A stretch of 5,686 bases of DNA from Tannerella sp. (lineage in GTDB: Bacteria > Bacteroidota > Bacteroidia > Bacteroidales > Tannerellaceae), in contig JAISWC010000014.1 of the NCBI GenBank assembly GCA_031271245.1, positions 1-5,686 on the forward strand, read 5' to 3'. The position numbers were made by a program, and so were the translations under genes. Each line of letters starts with the position of its first letter. The stretch's first letter is position 1. Of this stretch, positions 1-5,621 are shown one piece after another. Under the pieces are notes generated by a model. That model saw nothing but the letters and a program-made list of their open reading frames with translations, did no database searches and had not been told where the DNA came from.

Positions 1-607
1 CGCCCAGCCCGGCCGTGCCTGCTCCAACGACCACGAGGTCGTAAACGCCTCCGTCCGCCGGTTTTTCGGGAAGGCCAAGCAACTTTTTACGGAAGCGGTA
101 CATCGCGTCGCCTTCGTTCGGGATGTCGACATCTTTGTCCCGGCTGAAGAGGATGGCGTCGCAACGCCCGGCAAAACCGGTCAGGTCGTGCAGCGTGACG
201 GTGTTTTCACCCGCTCCGAGGTCAATGCTGCCGGCATATTCCCAGTCCCACCGGTCGCCCAGTCCAAGTTCGTTGGGCAGGACAGCGCCGTTGACGGAGA
301 GCGTGAAGCGTCCCGGCTTTTCAGCGGTTTTCCAGAGTGCGCACCAGTTCCAGGTACGTACATATACGTTCCAGACGCCTTTCCGGGGTATTGTCACTTT
401 CGTGGATGCGTCGCTGACGGGCTTCCCCAGACCGTGCGCCAGCAGGAAGGGCGATCCCATCTGATCCATGAACTGCTGGTCGAGTGCCCAGCCACCGCGG
501 TCGGAAAAACTTTCGGCCTCGACCAGTACCATGCTGTTTTTCTGTGAAAATGCTGAAAATAAAGATATACAGCATATCGCCAGGGTTAAAAAAATTCTCT
601 TTTTCAT
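1..607 (-). CDS. Secreted FAD-dependent oxidoreductase with N-terminal carbohydrate-binding-like domain (partial, 3' end outside window)
   Basis: The first 202 codons are present and open up to the left window edge. Residues 1-21 form a Sec signal peptide (KKR, a hydrophobic core, and a likely cleavage at Ala-Phe-Ser before Gln22). Residues about 27-155 look like a beta-sandwich carbohydrate-binding module: they open with Val-Glu-Ala-Glu-Ser, as CBM6/CBM35-type modules often do, and contain the strand-like stretches VYVRTWNW (81-88) and FTLSVNG (101-107). From residue 189 a Rossmann fold starts, YDLVVVGAGTAGLG, with the dinucleotide-binding Gly195-x-Gly197-x-x-Gly200. This fits the FAD-dependent oxidoreductases (Pfam FAD_oxidored type) found near glycan-degradation genes in Bacteroidota; the substrate is unknown. 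The ATG at 607 is chosen because the signal peptide begins there. It is the last visible gene of the leftward train, 13 bp after a small doubtful ORF. The oxidoreductase call is firm; the front-domain family is less certain. Confidence 0.85.
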   Translation of the reverse strand, partial: MKKRIFLTLAICCISLFSAFSQKNSMVLVEAESFSDRGGWALDQQFMDQMGSPFLLAHGLGKPVSDASTKVTIPRKGVWNVYVRTWNWCALWKTAEKPGRFTLSVNGAVLPNELGLGDRWDWEYAGSIDLGAGENTVTLHDLTGFAGRCDAILFSRDKDVDIPNEGDAMYRFRKKLLGLPEKPADGGVYDLVVVGAGTAGLG

Positions 608-620
608 AGGATATAATTGT

Positions 621-794
621 TTAAGTTGTAAAATAAAAATCGACGTAATCAGATACACCTGCGGCGAGTGAAACGAAGCAGTCCGGTGCGACGCACGGGA
701 TGCTTGCAATGCCCTCAACGGAGGTAAAAAACCCATCTAAAAGGCCGGAAATGACGCCGGCCAACTGAATTGAAATTTGGACTGAATTTTTCAT
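621..794 (-). CDS. Possible small protein of 57 residues (doubtful)
   Basis: This ORF starts MKNSVQISIQ and ends in DYVDFYFTT. The ATG at 794 follows an A/T-rich stretch like those before the real genes here, and the stop lies 13 bp before the oxidoreductase start, so the position suits a co-translated gene. It is mildly hydrophobic with two cysteines (Cys-Val-Ala-Pro-Asp-Cys) and no recognised domain. The frame stays open to a TTG at 845, but the internal ATG is the better start. Against it being real: a GC-rich hairpin followed by T-runs lies inside it, which would look like a terminator or attenuator. It could be a leader peptide, an unrecognised small protein or chance. Confidence 0.25.
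   Translation of the reverse strand: MKNSVQISIQLAGVISGLLDGFFTSVEGIASIPCVAPDCFVSLAAGVSDYVDFYFTT
726..762 (-). terminator. Candidate intrinsic terminator or attenuator hairpin
   Basis: Read leftward, GGCCGG (762-757), an 8-base loop and CCGGCC (748-743) form a perfect 6-bp all-G/C stem. TTTT follows at once, and a run of six T comes 7 bases later. This is the classic layout of a rho-independent terminator, although the first U-tract is short. It lies about 250 bp past the end of the pyruvyl-transferase-like gene and about 120 bp before the oxidoreductase, so it could end the upstream transcript or attenuate the downstream gene. It also lies inside a possible 57-residue ORF, so the two interpretations compete. 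Confidence 0.4.
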
Positions 795-805
795 ATTGTT
801 TATTA

Positions 806-1015
806 TTAATAAATTAGTATTTCCGACAATAAGAAATAAAGGCAAAAAATGCCCGTCAGTATTCCAATGATAGCCTTCATCATTCCAGTGACAGCTTTCA
901 TCATTCCAATGATGATTTTCATCACCGGAATGTCCTGCACGCTTTTTCGGACAGTTTCCAGTCGGTAACGGCTGCGATCCACCCGAATTTGCGACAATTT
1001 AATTTGCCCGGTCAT
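806..1015 (-). CDS. Possible small hydrophobic protein of 69 residues with heptad repeats (doubtful)
   Basis: The ATG overlaps the stop of the preceding pyruvyl-transferase-like gene by one base (TAATG), an arrangement typical of translational coupling. Residues 1-31 are polar and basic (RVDRSRYRLETVRKS). Residues 32-52 are three copies of a heptad of the form Met-Lys-x-x-x-Gly-Met/Ile, encoded by three tandem 21-bp units. The tail (about 46-69, ending FCLYFLLSEILIY) is hydrophobic enough for one membrane segment. No known family is recognised. It could be a coupled membrane microprotein, or a frame left open by chance through a tandem repeat in a gap. Confidence 0.3.
   Translation of the reverse strand: MTGQIKLSQIRVDRSRYRLETVRKSVQDIPVMKIIIGMMKAVTGMMKAIIGILTGIFCLYFLLSEILIY
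861..923. repeat. Three tandem imperfect 21-bp repeats
   Basis: Three contiguous units (861-881, 882-902, 903-923) each begin ATTCCA(A/G)TGA and end TTTCATC or CTTCATC. They differ at only a few bases, mostly in the middle of the unit. The unit length is a multiple of three, so read leftward the array gives three in-frame heptads (Met-Lys-x-x-x-Gly-Met/Ile). The array lies in the gap between the pyruvyl-transferase-like and oxidoreductase genes. It could vary in copy number by slippage. Confidence 0.85.
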
Positions 1016-2283
1016 TACAGAAACTGTTTCAGGATATTTATCGTTTCCCGTTGCCGCTGTTTGACGAAAGCCTGCGCCTTCAGCGCTTTTTCTTTTGCCG
1101 CCGGCGGGTTTTCGGCAATGGAGAGCACGGTTAGCGCTACACCGGCCGTTTCTTCCGGGATGTCCATGTCAAACAACCAATCGCCCAGGCCGATGTCGCG
1201 CCACATGAAGCCTTTGGTGGATTGCTCGTAAAACCGGCAAACTACGGCCGGAACGCCCTGTCCGATGCAGATAATCGGCGAATGCATTTCCAGGCCGAAC
1301 AGTCCGGCGGAACGCTTGTAAGTACTTACGGCTTCGTCCGTAAGCCAGTAGTGGTCGCGCCATACCACGTGCGCCTTCACGTCGGCGGGCAGATGATCCA
1401 GGATAAGCGTCTTACCGAGCGCCACCTGGGTTTCGTCTTCCGGGCAAAGGAGAATTTTCATGCCGGTTTTACGTACAACGGCCGTGATAGCTTCGCGTAA
1501 GGGAGCGTTGTCGTGGTCTTTCATCCGGTTGTTGATATCCACGTGTTCCTGTACGTAAGGCCTGTTTTTCCCTTTAGCCAGCCATTCCTCCGTGTAGCGG
1601 TAGCGGGGGATGCAGCACATGAAACGGCCTTCCTCCAGCCCGTGTTCCTTCATAAACGACGTTGCGGCATCGTCGTTATGCAAGTCGCAGGCAAAGGCGC
1701 CGTCGGGGCCAAATTCCATGACAGGGCAGGAAATGCCATGAGTCCGGGCGAAATCGAGCGAAACGGAATCCCTGAAAAACAGGAATGACGCCCTGTTCAA
1801 AAGAGCCGTATCCGTTTCGGAGGCCGTCAGCGGCACGTTCCGGGCAACGTATTTGCCGGGGAAGGTGATGCCATAGACGCCAAAGGGTTTGTCCGTCGTT
1901 TCGATCCAACGTGCAATGTTACGGCGTCCGACCAGCGAAGGCCCGGAACCGTGCACCAGCACATCGGATTCAGCAATGGCCGCCTTCACTTCATCCTCGC
2001 TTTGCACGACAGGCATTCCGGGAAACCGACGGGCAAGTATTTCCTTCACACCGTTGCCCACGTCATGCGGCCAGAGAATCACTTTCGCGTCGGGTAACAA
2101 TTGTTCGAAGATAGCCAAAACGCCGGGCGTATGGGCAATATCGCCGATATTGAACGTCTGCCAGGAAGAAACCAGCAGGATGACCGGCCGTTTCTTCCTG
2201 CTTGTCAATGATGGAATGTCGGGAAGCAGCCATGTCGCCGCTGCTCCGGCTCCGATTTGTTTGATGAATGTTCTGCGTTGCAT
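1015..2283 (-). CDS. Tat-exported polysaccharide pyruvyl transferase family protein
   Basis: This 422-residue protein belongs to the polysaccharide pyruvyl transferase family (Pfam PF04230), known for adding pyruvate ketals from phosphoenolpyruvate to sugars. Support comes from Asn45-Ile-Gly-Asp-Ile-Ala near the start of the fold, the VLVHGSGPSLVG loop (108-119), FRDSVSLDFAR (170-180), and the C-terminal EMHSPIICIGQGVPAVV block (332-348), which matches the family's conserved MH(G/S)-Ile-x(5)-Gly-x-Pro region. The N-terminus, QRRTFIKQIGAGAAATWLLP, is a textbook twin-arginine signal, so the protein should be exported folded. That is odd for this activity, because the usual donor is cytoplasmic; a different reaction is possible. 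It starts 11 bp after the alginate-lyase-family gene, and its stop overlaps the ATG of a small ORF. Family assignment is strong; reaction and substrate are unknown. Confidence 0.88.
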   Translation of the reverse strand: MQRRTFIKQIGAGAAATWLLPDIPSLTSRKKRPVILLVSSWQTFNIGDIAHTPGVLAIFEQLLPDAKVILWPHDVGNGVKEILARRFPGMPVVQSEDEVKAAIAESDVLVHGSGPSLVGRRNIARWIETTDKPFGVYGITFPGKYVARNVPLTASETDTALLNRASFLFFRDSVSLDFARTHGISCPVMEFGPDGAFACDLHNDDAATSFMKEHGLEEGRFMCCIPRYRYTEEWLAKGKNRPYVQEHVDINNRMKDHDNAPLREAITAVVRKTGMKILLCPEDETQVALGKTLILDHLPADVKAHVVWRDHYWLTDEAVSTYKRSAGLFGLEMHSPIICIGQGVPAVVCRFYEQSTKGFMWRDIGLGDWLFDMDIPEETAGVALTVLSIAENPPAAKEKALKAQAFVKQRQRETINILKQFL

Positions 2284-2294
2284 GTTTACTATTC

Positions 2295-3488
2295 TTATTG
2301 TAATAAAGATCTCGTTCCCGCAGGGGCGATGGTGTAAAGATAATCGACCGTCTTCCCGAAAGATTCCGAAGGATATTTTTTGGCCGCCCGGCGCATGATG
2401 GATAATGCGGAAACATTGGGCTTCGAACCTTCCCGGATTTCCCCGGCTGTCCAGGGCTTTTCGTCGGCCAGGTAAGGTTGAAGGAAACGGAACGCCAACT
2501 GCAGCCCCCGGCCGTCGGATGTTTTATAGTTCCAGAGGTCAACGCCCACCTGTTCGGCGCACAGGGCTATGGCCGTAAATCCCTGCATCCCGTAGATCGA
2601 ATAGTGATACGCCCAGTCGCGTTTCAATTCAGCAGGCAATCCGCCATCGGGGTCGATCTGCTCTTCGATCTGCTTCCGGGCGAGTTCCGCCATGTTTTGG
2701 GCATATTGCAGTTCGCCCGTATAGAGGGCGGCCGCCGCCACTTGCGCCGCATACCATGTGCCGTGATTGTTTTTCGCCCGGCCTTCCTTTTTTCCGAAAT
2801 CACTTTCGAGCAGCCATTTGGTATAACCCGAAAACCATTTTTTCATGCCCTGATCGTCCGCCTCCGTCCAACTGTCCGAAAGCGAGAGCAACCGGATATG
2901 GTCGATCAGTTCGACAAGCGTAGAGCCGAAAATAATGCCGATGGCCATTCCGTCGTACACGCCGGGCAGGTAGGAAGCATACTCAAAATGCGGGTTCATC
3001 CGCGTGTCGCCGTTGATAAACCAGACCCTGAGCATTTCGGCGGCTTTGGCGGCATACCGTTCGTCGCCGGTATAAAACCATGCCAGCGACAGGGTTTTGA
3101 TGTTTGCCATGGTGCGGTCGTAACGTTCCAAATCGTATTTTTCGCCGTAAGCGTCGGGATTGATCTTGCAGTCGATCCGGATCCAGGGCAGGCTGTCGGG
3201 GGTATCCGGGTTCGGCCAGGAATACTTGCCGATGGCCACAAAATCATGACTGTCGCCCGAAGGCGGTAAGACGCCGTCGGTCACTTTTTCCGGGACGGCG
3301 GCGAGGTATTTTTGCGCTTCGGAAATAAATTTTTCATAAGTAGTTTGATAGCCGGACTTTCCCGACCGCACAAGCTTTCTCTTGGCTACCAAATCCTCGT
3401 AATCCAGCGTAACAAGTCCCGGATTGACGGAAGAAGAACACCCGGAAAGTAACAAAACAAACAACAACGAAATAAAGACTGTTTTCAT
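2295..3488 (-). CDS. Alginate-lyase-family (PF05426, PL5/PL38-like) lipoprotein
   Basis: This 397-residue protein has a lipoprotein signal with lipobox Leu14-Ser15-Gly16-Cys17. No acidic run follows the cysteine, so the surface-export signal of Bacteroidota lipoproteins is not evident and a periplasm-facing location is likely. The rest is an all-helical alpha/alpha toroid of the Alginate_lyase type: KYSWPNPDT at 88-96, YDRTMANIKTLSLAWFYTGD at 123-142, and Asn240-Asn241-His242-Gly-Thr-Trp245. The Asn-His pair, Arg290 and a following tyrosine (Tyr294 or Tyr296) correspond to the catalytic set of A1-III/AlgL-type lyases, which cleave uronic-acid chains by beta-elimination. Length and composition fit a complete enzyme. 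Substrate may be alginate, glucuronan or another uronate polymer. It lies 24 bp after the jelly-roll gene and 11 bp before the pyruvyl-transferase-like gene. Family confidence is high; substrate confidence is low. Confidence 0.87.
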   Translation of the reverse strand: MKTVFISLLFVLLLSGCSSSVNPGLVTLDYEDLVAKRKLVRSGKSGYQTTYEKFISEAQKYLAAVPEKVTDGVLPPSGDSHDFVAIGKYSWPNPDTPDSLPWIRIDCKINPDAYGEKYDLERYDRTMANIKTLSLAWFYTGDERYAAKAAEMLRVWFINGDTRMNPHFEYASYLPGVYDGMAIGIIFGSTLVELIDHIRLLSLSDSWTEADDQGMKKWFSGYTKWLLESDFGKKEGRAKNNHGTWYAAQVAAAALYTGELQYAQNMAELARKQIEEQIDPDGGLPAELKRDWAYHYSIYGMQGFTAIALCAEQVGVDLWNYKTSDGRGLQLAFRFLQPYLADEKPWTAGEIREGSKPNVSALSIMRRAAKKYPSESFGKTVDYLYTIAPAGTRSLLQ

Positions 3489-3500
3489 ACTCTTTTATTT

Positions 3501-3513
3501 ATTAACGGTTAAT
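3501..3513. repeat. Short perfect inverted repeat ATTAAC-G-GTTAAT
   Basis: Two 6-bp arms separated by one base lie between the jelly-roll and alginate-lyase-family genes, overlapping the stop codon of the former. The loop is too short for a stable RNA hairpin terminator and no T-run follows. It could be a protein-binding site or chance in A/T-rich DNA. Confidence 0.3.
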
Positions 3514-4499
3514 TATTTTTTTTCTATTGTCCAAATCTTCAAATCATCATAATAAACCTGATATGTCTTATTATTTGATTTCATAAAATCAGTCAGAGGA
3601 ATAGAGGTATAAAACTTCAGCGGATTCCAGAACGAAAATCCGGTTTCCGCCGGATGTAAAAGGCTTTGAGTAGCGCCTTCCACGTCGAAAATAACCTGCC
3701 TTTCGCCATTGTCCGGCGTGACAGCCATAAAAAAGCGACCGTTTCCGGCATCTCCGGCTTTGATGTGATACTCAAAAGTCATCCATTGCCCGAAAGGAAT
3801 CACAAAGTCCGTGTTAACTTTTTCCCATTCCGTGTGGAACAATGCTCCGCTGCCTTTTTCCGGTTTTTGAGGCCGGTAGGTCACCGTCTGCGCATCTACC
3901 TTAAAAAACAGCGGCAGGCCGGCGCCTTTCTCTTTCCTTAGCCGGAGTGAAACCCTAAAGACATTCGGCGTATTCCATCCTTTCGGAGGATCATTCCACC
4001 ATTCCGCCAGCAAAAGCCAGTCGATAACGTCCGGATATTGCGTGAGATAATCCATATCCGGGTGCAAATAGACGCGAACCGACTGCAGGATTTCCTTCAT
4101 GCCGGGACTCGATGCGTTGGTCTGCACCCTTGACCTGTCGCCGGCATTAGGAGTGATGATCCGCATGGTAAGCGCCCGGTTGCCCGGATTCACAGGATCC
4201 GGAACGATGCGGGCATACCGCTGGGTCGTATCTCCCCCGGCATATTGCAGCCCGATTGATTTCAAAGGTTCCTGAAATTGATCCCAACTATTGGGCGCTG
4301 ACACCGAACGGTCAATCCCGGTAAATTTATCTTCGTTCGTACCATCCGCTTTTGATATGATTTTCACATCGTCTTCAAATCCGGAATTGAAAATCAGTAT
4401 CGTATCACCTCTACTGTCCGTAGCGTTATCCGGCGCGGCTGCACATTTGCACTGAAATGCACAGCCGGTAATCACAATTAAAAGGAGAATGTGTTTCAT
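3513..4499 (-). CDS. Lipoprotein with predicted beta-jelly-roll (concanavalin A-like), possible polysaccharide lyase
   Basis: This 328-residue protein has a short lipoprotein signal with lipobox Ile10-Thr11-Gly12-Cys13; two more cysteines follow at 17 and 19. The mature part reads as alternating beta strands. It opens with ILIFNSGFEDD (34-44), has ARIVPDPVNPGNRALTMRI (96-114) followed by Ser-Arg-Val-Gln, a strand pair around RVSLRLRKEK (182-191), PFGQWMTFEYHIKAGD (235-250), and closes with YYDDLKIW (316-323). This order resembles the jelly-roll of heparinase I/glucuronan-lyase-type polysaccharide lyases (PF14099-like) and concanavalin A-like lectins. I cannot assign catalytic residues with confidence, so a binding protein is also possible. 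Its place directly before the alginate-lyase-family gene favours a role in degrading the same polymer. Confidence 0.7.
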   Translation of the reverse strand: MKHILLLIVITGCAFQCKCAAAPDNATDSRGDTILIFNSGFEDDVKIISKADGTNEDKFTGIDRSVSAPNSWDQFQEPLKSIGLQYAGGDTTQRYARIVPDPVNPGNRALTMRIITPNAGDRSRVQTNASSPGMKEILQSVRVYLHPDMDYLTQYPDVIDWLLLAEWWNDPPKGWNTPNVFRVSLRLRKEKGAGLPLFFKVDAQTVTYRPQKPEKGSGALFHTEWEKVNTDFVIPFGQWMTFEYHIKAGDAGNGRFFMAVTPDNGERQVIFDVEGATQSLLHPAETGFSFWNPLKFYTSIPLTDFMKSNNKTYQVYYDDLKIWTIEKK

Positions 4500-4510
4500 A
4501 TAAATTATGT

Positions 4511-4924
4511 CTAAAATGTTTGCATTATTTCGGGAAAATCATTCAAAACACGTAAAGCTAAAGCCGATGCGCCCAACTCCGTGGGGTGGACTTTATCTTC
4601 GTACAACATACCTTCATTCCATCTGCCTTTATCATCGGAAACAGCCATCGAGAAATCAATATACCTGTATTTACTTGAACGAATCCATTGATTTATATCC
4701 GTTTTATCCCTTTCCGGTACAGAGGGGACAGTACATAAAACAGGTATTGCTCCCGTTGATTCTATCAGTCGGATGGCGTTGCCGGTGACCTTAAACCATA
4801 CGGAAAAATCCGAATCATTCATTCCTGATGTCCATATAACGTATTCGGGCTTCATATATTGCAATGCTTCATTAAGTAATTTGTACAAAGTCTGCGCGTT
4901 ACCTCCCGACATATTCGATGTCAT
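4511..4924 (-). pseudogene. 5'-truncated SGNH/GDSL-type hydrolase (C-terminal part only)
   Basis: The 137 residues match the C-terminal part of an SGNH hydrolase, the fold of many carbohydrate esterases. Block III is seen as Gly34-Met-Asn36-Asp37, and block V as Asp110-Lys-Val-His113-Pro, carrying the catalytic Asp and His. NMSGGNAQT at 4-12 resembles the block II glycine region. Block I with the Gly-Asp-Ser nucleophile is missing. The frame stays open for only 14 more codons upstream (to 4966) before a TAA at 4967-4969, and beyond it begins the promoter of the divergent regulator. Complete members are much longer at the N-terminus, so this is most likely a remnant cut by a rearrangement. If translated it could not use the usual serine. 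Its stop is 11 bp before the jelly-roll gene, so it belonged to the same operon. A noncatalytic or unusual short protein cannot be excluded. Confidence 0.72.
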
Positions 4925-4943
4925 AAACGAACGGATATTAAAC

Positions 4944-4951
4944 GAAAGATA
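4944..4951 (-). promoter_or_regulatory. Possible -7 element (TATCTTTC) for the leftward operon
   Basis: Read leftward, TATCTTTC differs from the Bacteroidota -7 consensus TAnnTTTG only at its last base and lies 19 bp before the ATG at 4924. No TTTG-type -33 element was seen at the right spacing. It may be a weak promoter for what is left of the operon. Confidence 0.25.
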
Positions 4952-4957
4952 CAGGCG

Positions 4958-4967
4958 AGTTCGAACT
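4958..4967. promoter_or_regulatory. 10-bp palindrome AGTTCGAACT in the divergent region
   Basis: A perfect 10-bp palindrome lies between the truncated hydrolase and the regulator, about 27 bp upstream of the regulator's -7 box. That is a suitable place for an operator, possibly autoregulatory. No second copy was seen, so this is a weak call. Confidence 0.25.
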
Positions 4968-4993
4968 TATTTTTTTATTTCCCATAGTTTGAC

Positions 4994-5001
4994 TATCTTT
5001 G
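4994..5001 (+). promoter_or_regulatory. Bacteroidota -7 promoter element TATCTTTG for the regulator gene
   Basis: This is an exact match to TAnnTTTG, 23 bp before the ATG at 5025, which would give a transcript start near 5006-5009 and a short A/T-rich leader. The -33 region is only T-rich (around 4970-4976) rather than TTTG. Confidence 0.6.
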
Positions 5002-5024
5002 CGATTGTTCAAAATTTTAATTTT

Positions 5025-5426
5025 ATGTCATTAAAACGTTTTGGAGTTTCGCTTGAAGAAGATGTGTTGGATGCACTGGATCAGTTTGTGAAAGATAATG
5101 GTTTTGCTAACCGTTCTCAGGCGATACGCTTCTTGGTGGAGAAAAATGTCGCTGAGAGAAAATGGCAATGCGGCAATATTGTTGCCGGAACTGTTATAAT
5201 AATGTATAATCAGTCGAAAAGGGAGATTGCCTTGAGAATTACTGAAATACAGCAACAGTATCAGGACGTTATCTTATCATCCTCACAATATTATCTGAAT
5301 GAAGATTTCTGCCTGCATTTAGCAACCGTAACCGGAGTTGCCCACCGGTTGACGGAGTTGTCCGACAAACTTATTACGATAAAGGGCATAAAGCACGGTA
5401 AACTCGTGATGAGCAGAGCTGATTGA
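5025..5426 (+). CDS. NikR/CopG-family transcriptional regulator with altered metal site
   Basis: This 133-residue protein matches NikR over its full length. Residues 3-45 form a ribbon-helix-helix DNA-binding domain (KRFGVSLEEDVLDALD, then NRSQAIR at 29-35). Residues about 52-130 form the ACT-like metal-binding domain, including KREIALRITEIQ and GIKHGKL at 121-127. Aligned by eye with E. coli NikR, ligand His76 is Gln77, His87 is Gln88, His89 is Tyr90, and only Cys95 (Cys96) is kept; the usual Asp-His-His after the first strand is Asn-Gln-Ser. Ordinary nickel sensing is therefore doubtful. The ATG at 5025 is chosen because NikR homology starts there, after a consensus promoter; longer readings would run back through the divergent gene. 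It is transcribed away from the lyase operon, and its target may be the gene right of the window. nikR is not given as a symbol because of the lost ligands. Confidence 0.85.
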   Translation: MSLKRFGVSLEEDVLDALDQFVKDNGFANRSQAIRFLVEKNVAERKWQCGNIVAGTVIIMYNQSKREIALRITEIQQQYQDVILSSSQYYLNEDFCLHLATVTGVAHRLTELSDKLITIKGIKHGKLVMSRAD

Positions 5427-5456
5427 ATTTAAAAACAGGAACCTCTTGCCTTAAAT

Positions 5457-5490
5457 CGATCCCCAGTATTGTAAACGGATCGTCTTTTCT
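5457..5490 (+). terminator. Weak candidate terminator of the regulator gene
   Basis: CGATCC (5457-5462) and GGATCG (5477-5482) form a perfect 6-bp stem around a 14-base loop, followed by TCTTTTCT. It lies 30 bp past the regulator's stop codon. The loop is long and the T-run is broken, so this is a modest call. Confidence 0.35.
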
Positions 5491-5520
5491 GTCGTTCAAA
5501 ATCACAAAGTAGAGTTAAAA

Positions 5521-5536
5521 TGACGTAGCGGCGTCA
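5521..5536. promoter_or_regulatory. Inverted repeat TGACG-N6-CGTCA, possible operator
   Basis: Two perfect 5-bp arms lie about 85 bp upstream of the right-end promoter candidate. No T-run follows, so it does not look like a terminator. Symmetry and position would suit a regulator-binding site, but it does not resemble the known NikR operator (GTATGA-N16-TCATAC). Confidence 0.3.
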
Positions 5537-5621
5537 CAATAAACATAACAGTCGTATAAACGGCAGTAATATGTTCATATTTGATGATTAAATAAAAAAT
5601 AAGCATAAAAATGCAGAAAAA

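Noticed and set aside
188..547. A 119-codon plus-strand frame at the left end
   Set aside because: It is antisense to the oxidoreductase reading, which has a signal peptide and a Rossmann motif and stays open for 202 codons.
795..845. A TTG start that would extend the 57-residue small ORF to 74 residues
   Set aside because: It would overlap the end of the preceding small ORF, and the internal ATG has the A/T-rich upstream context seen before the other genes here.
841..853. Hairpin GGCA-A5-TGCC with T-rich DNA on its leftward side
   Set aside because: A 4-bp stem is too weak for a terminator, and the stronger hairpin at 743-762 explains termination better if it occurs.
2478..3269. A 263-codon open frame on the plus strand
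   Set aside because: It lies antisense within the well-supported alginate-lyase-family gene and has no recognisable domain; it is a composition shadow.
4773..5024. An 84-codon N-terminal extension of the regulator
   Set aside because: It runs antisense through the truncated esterase and across the promoter; NikR homology begins at the ATG at 5025.
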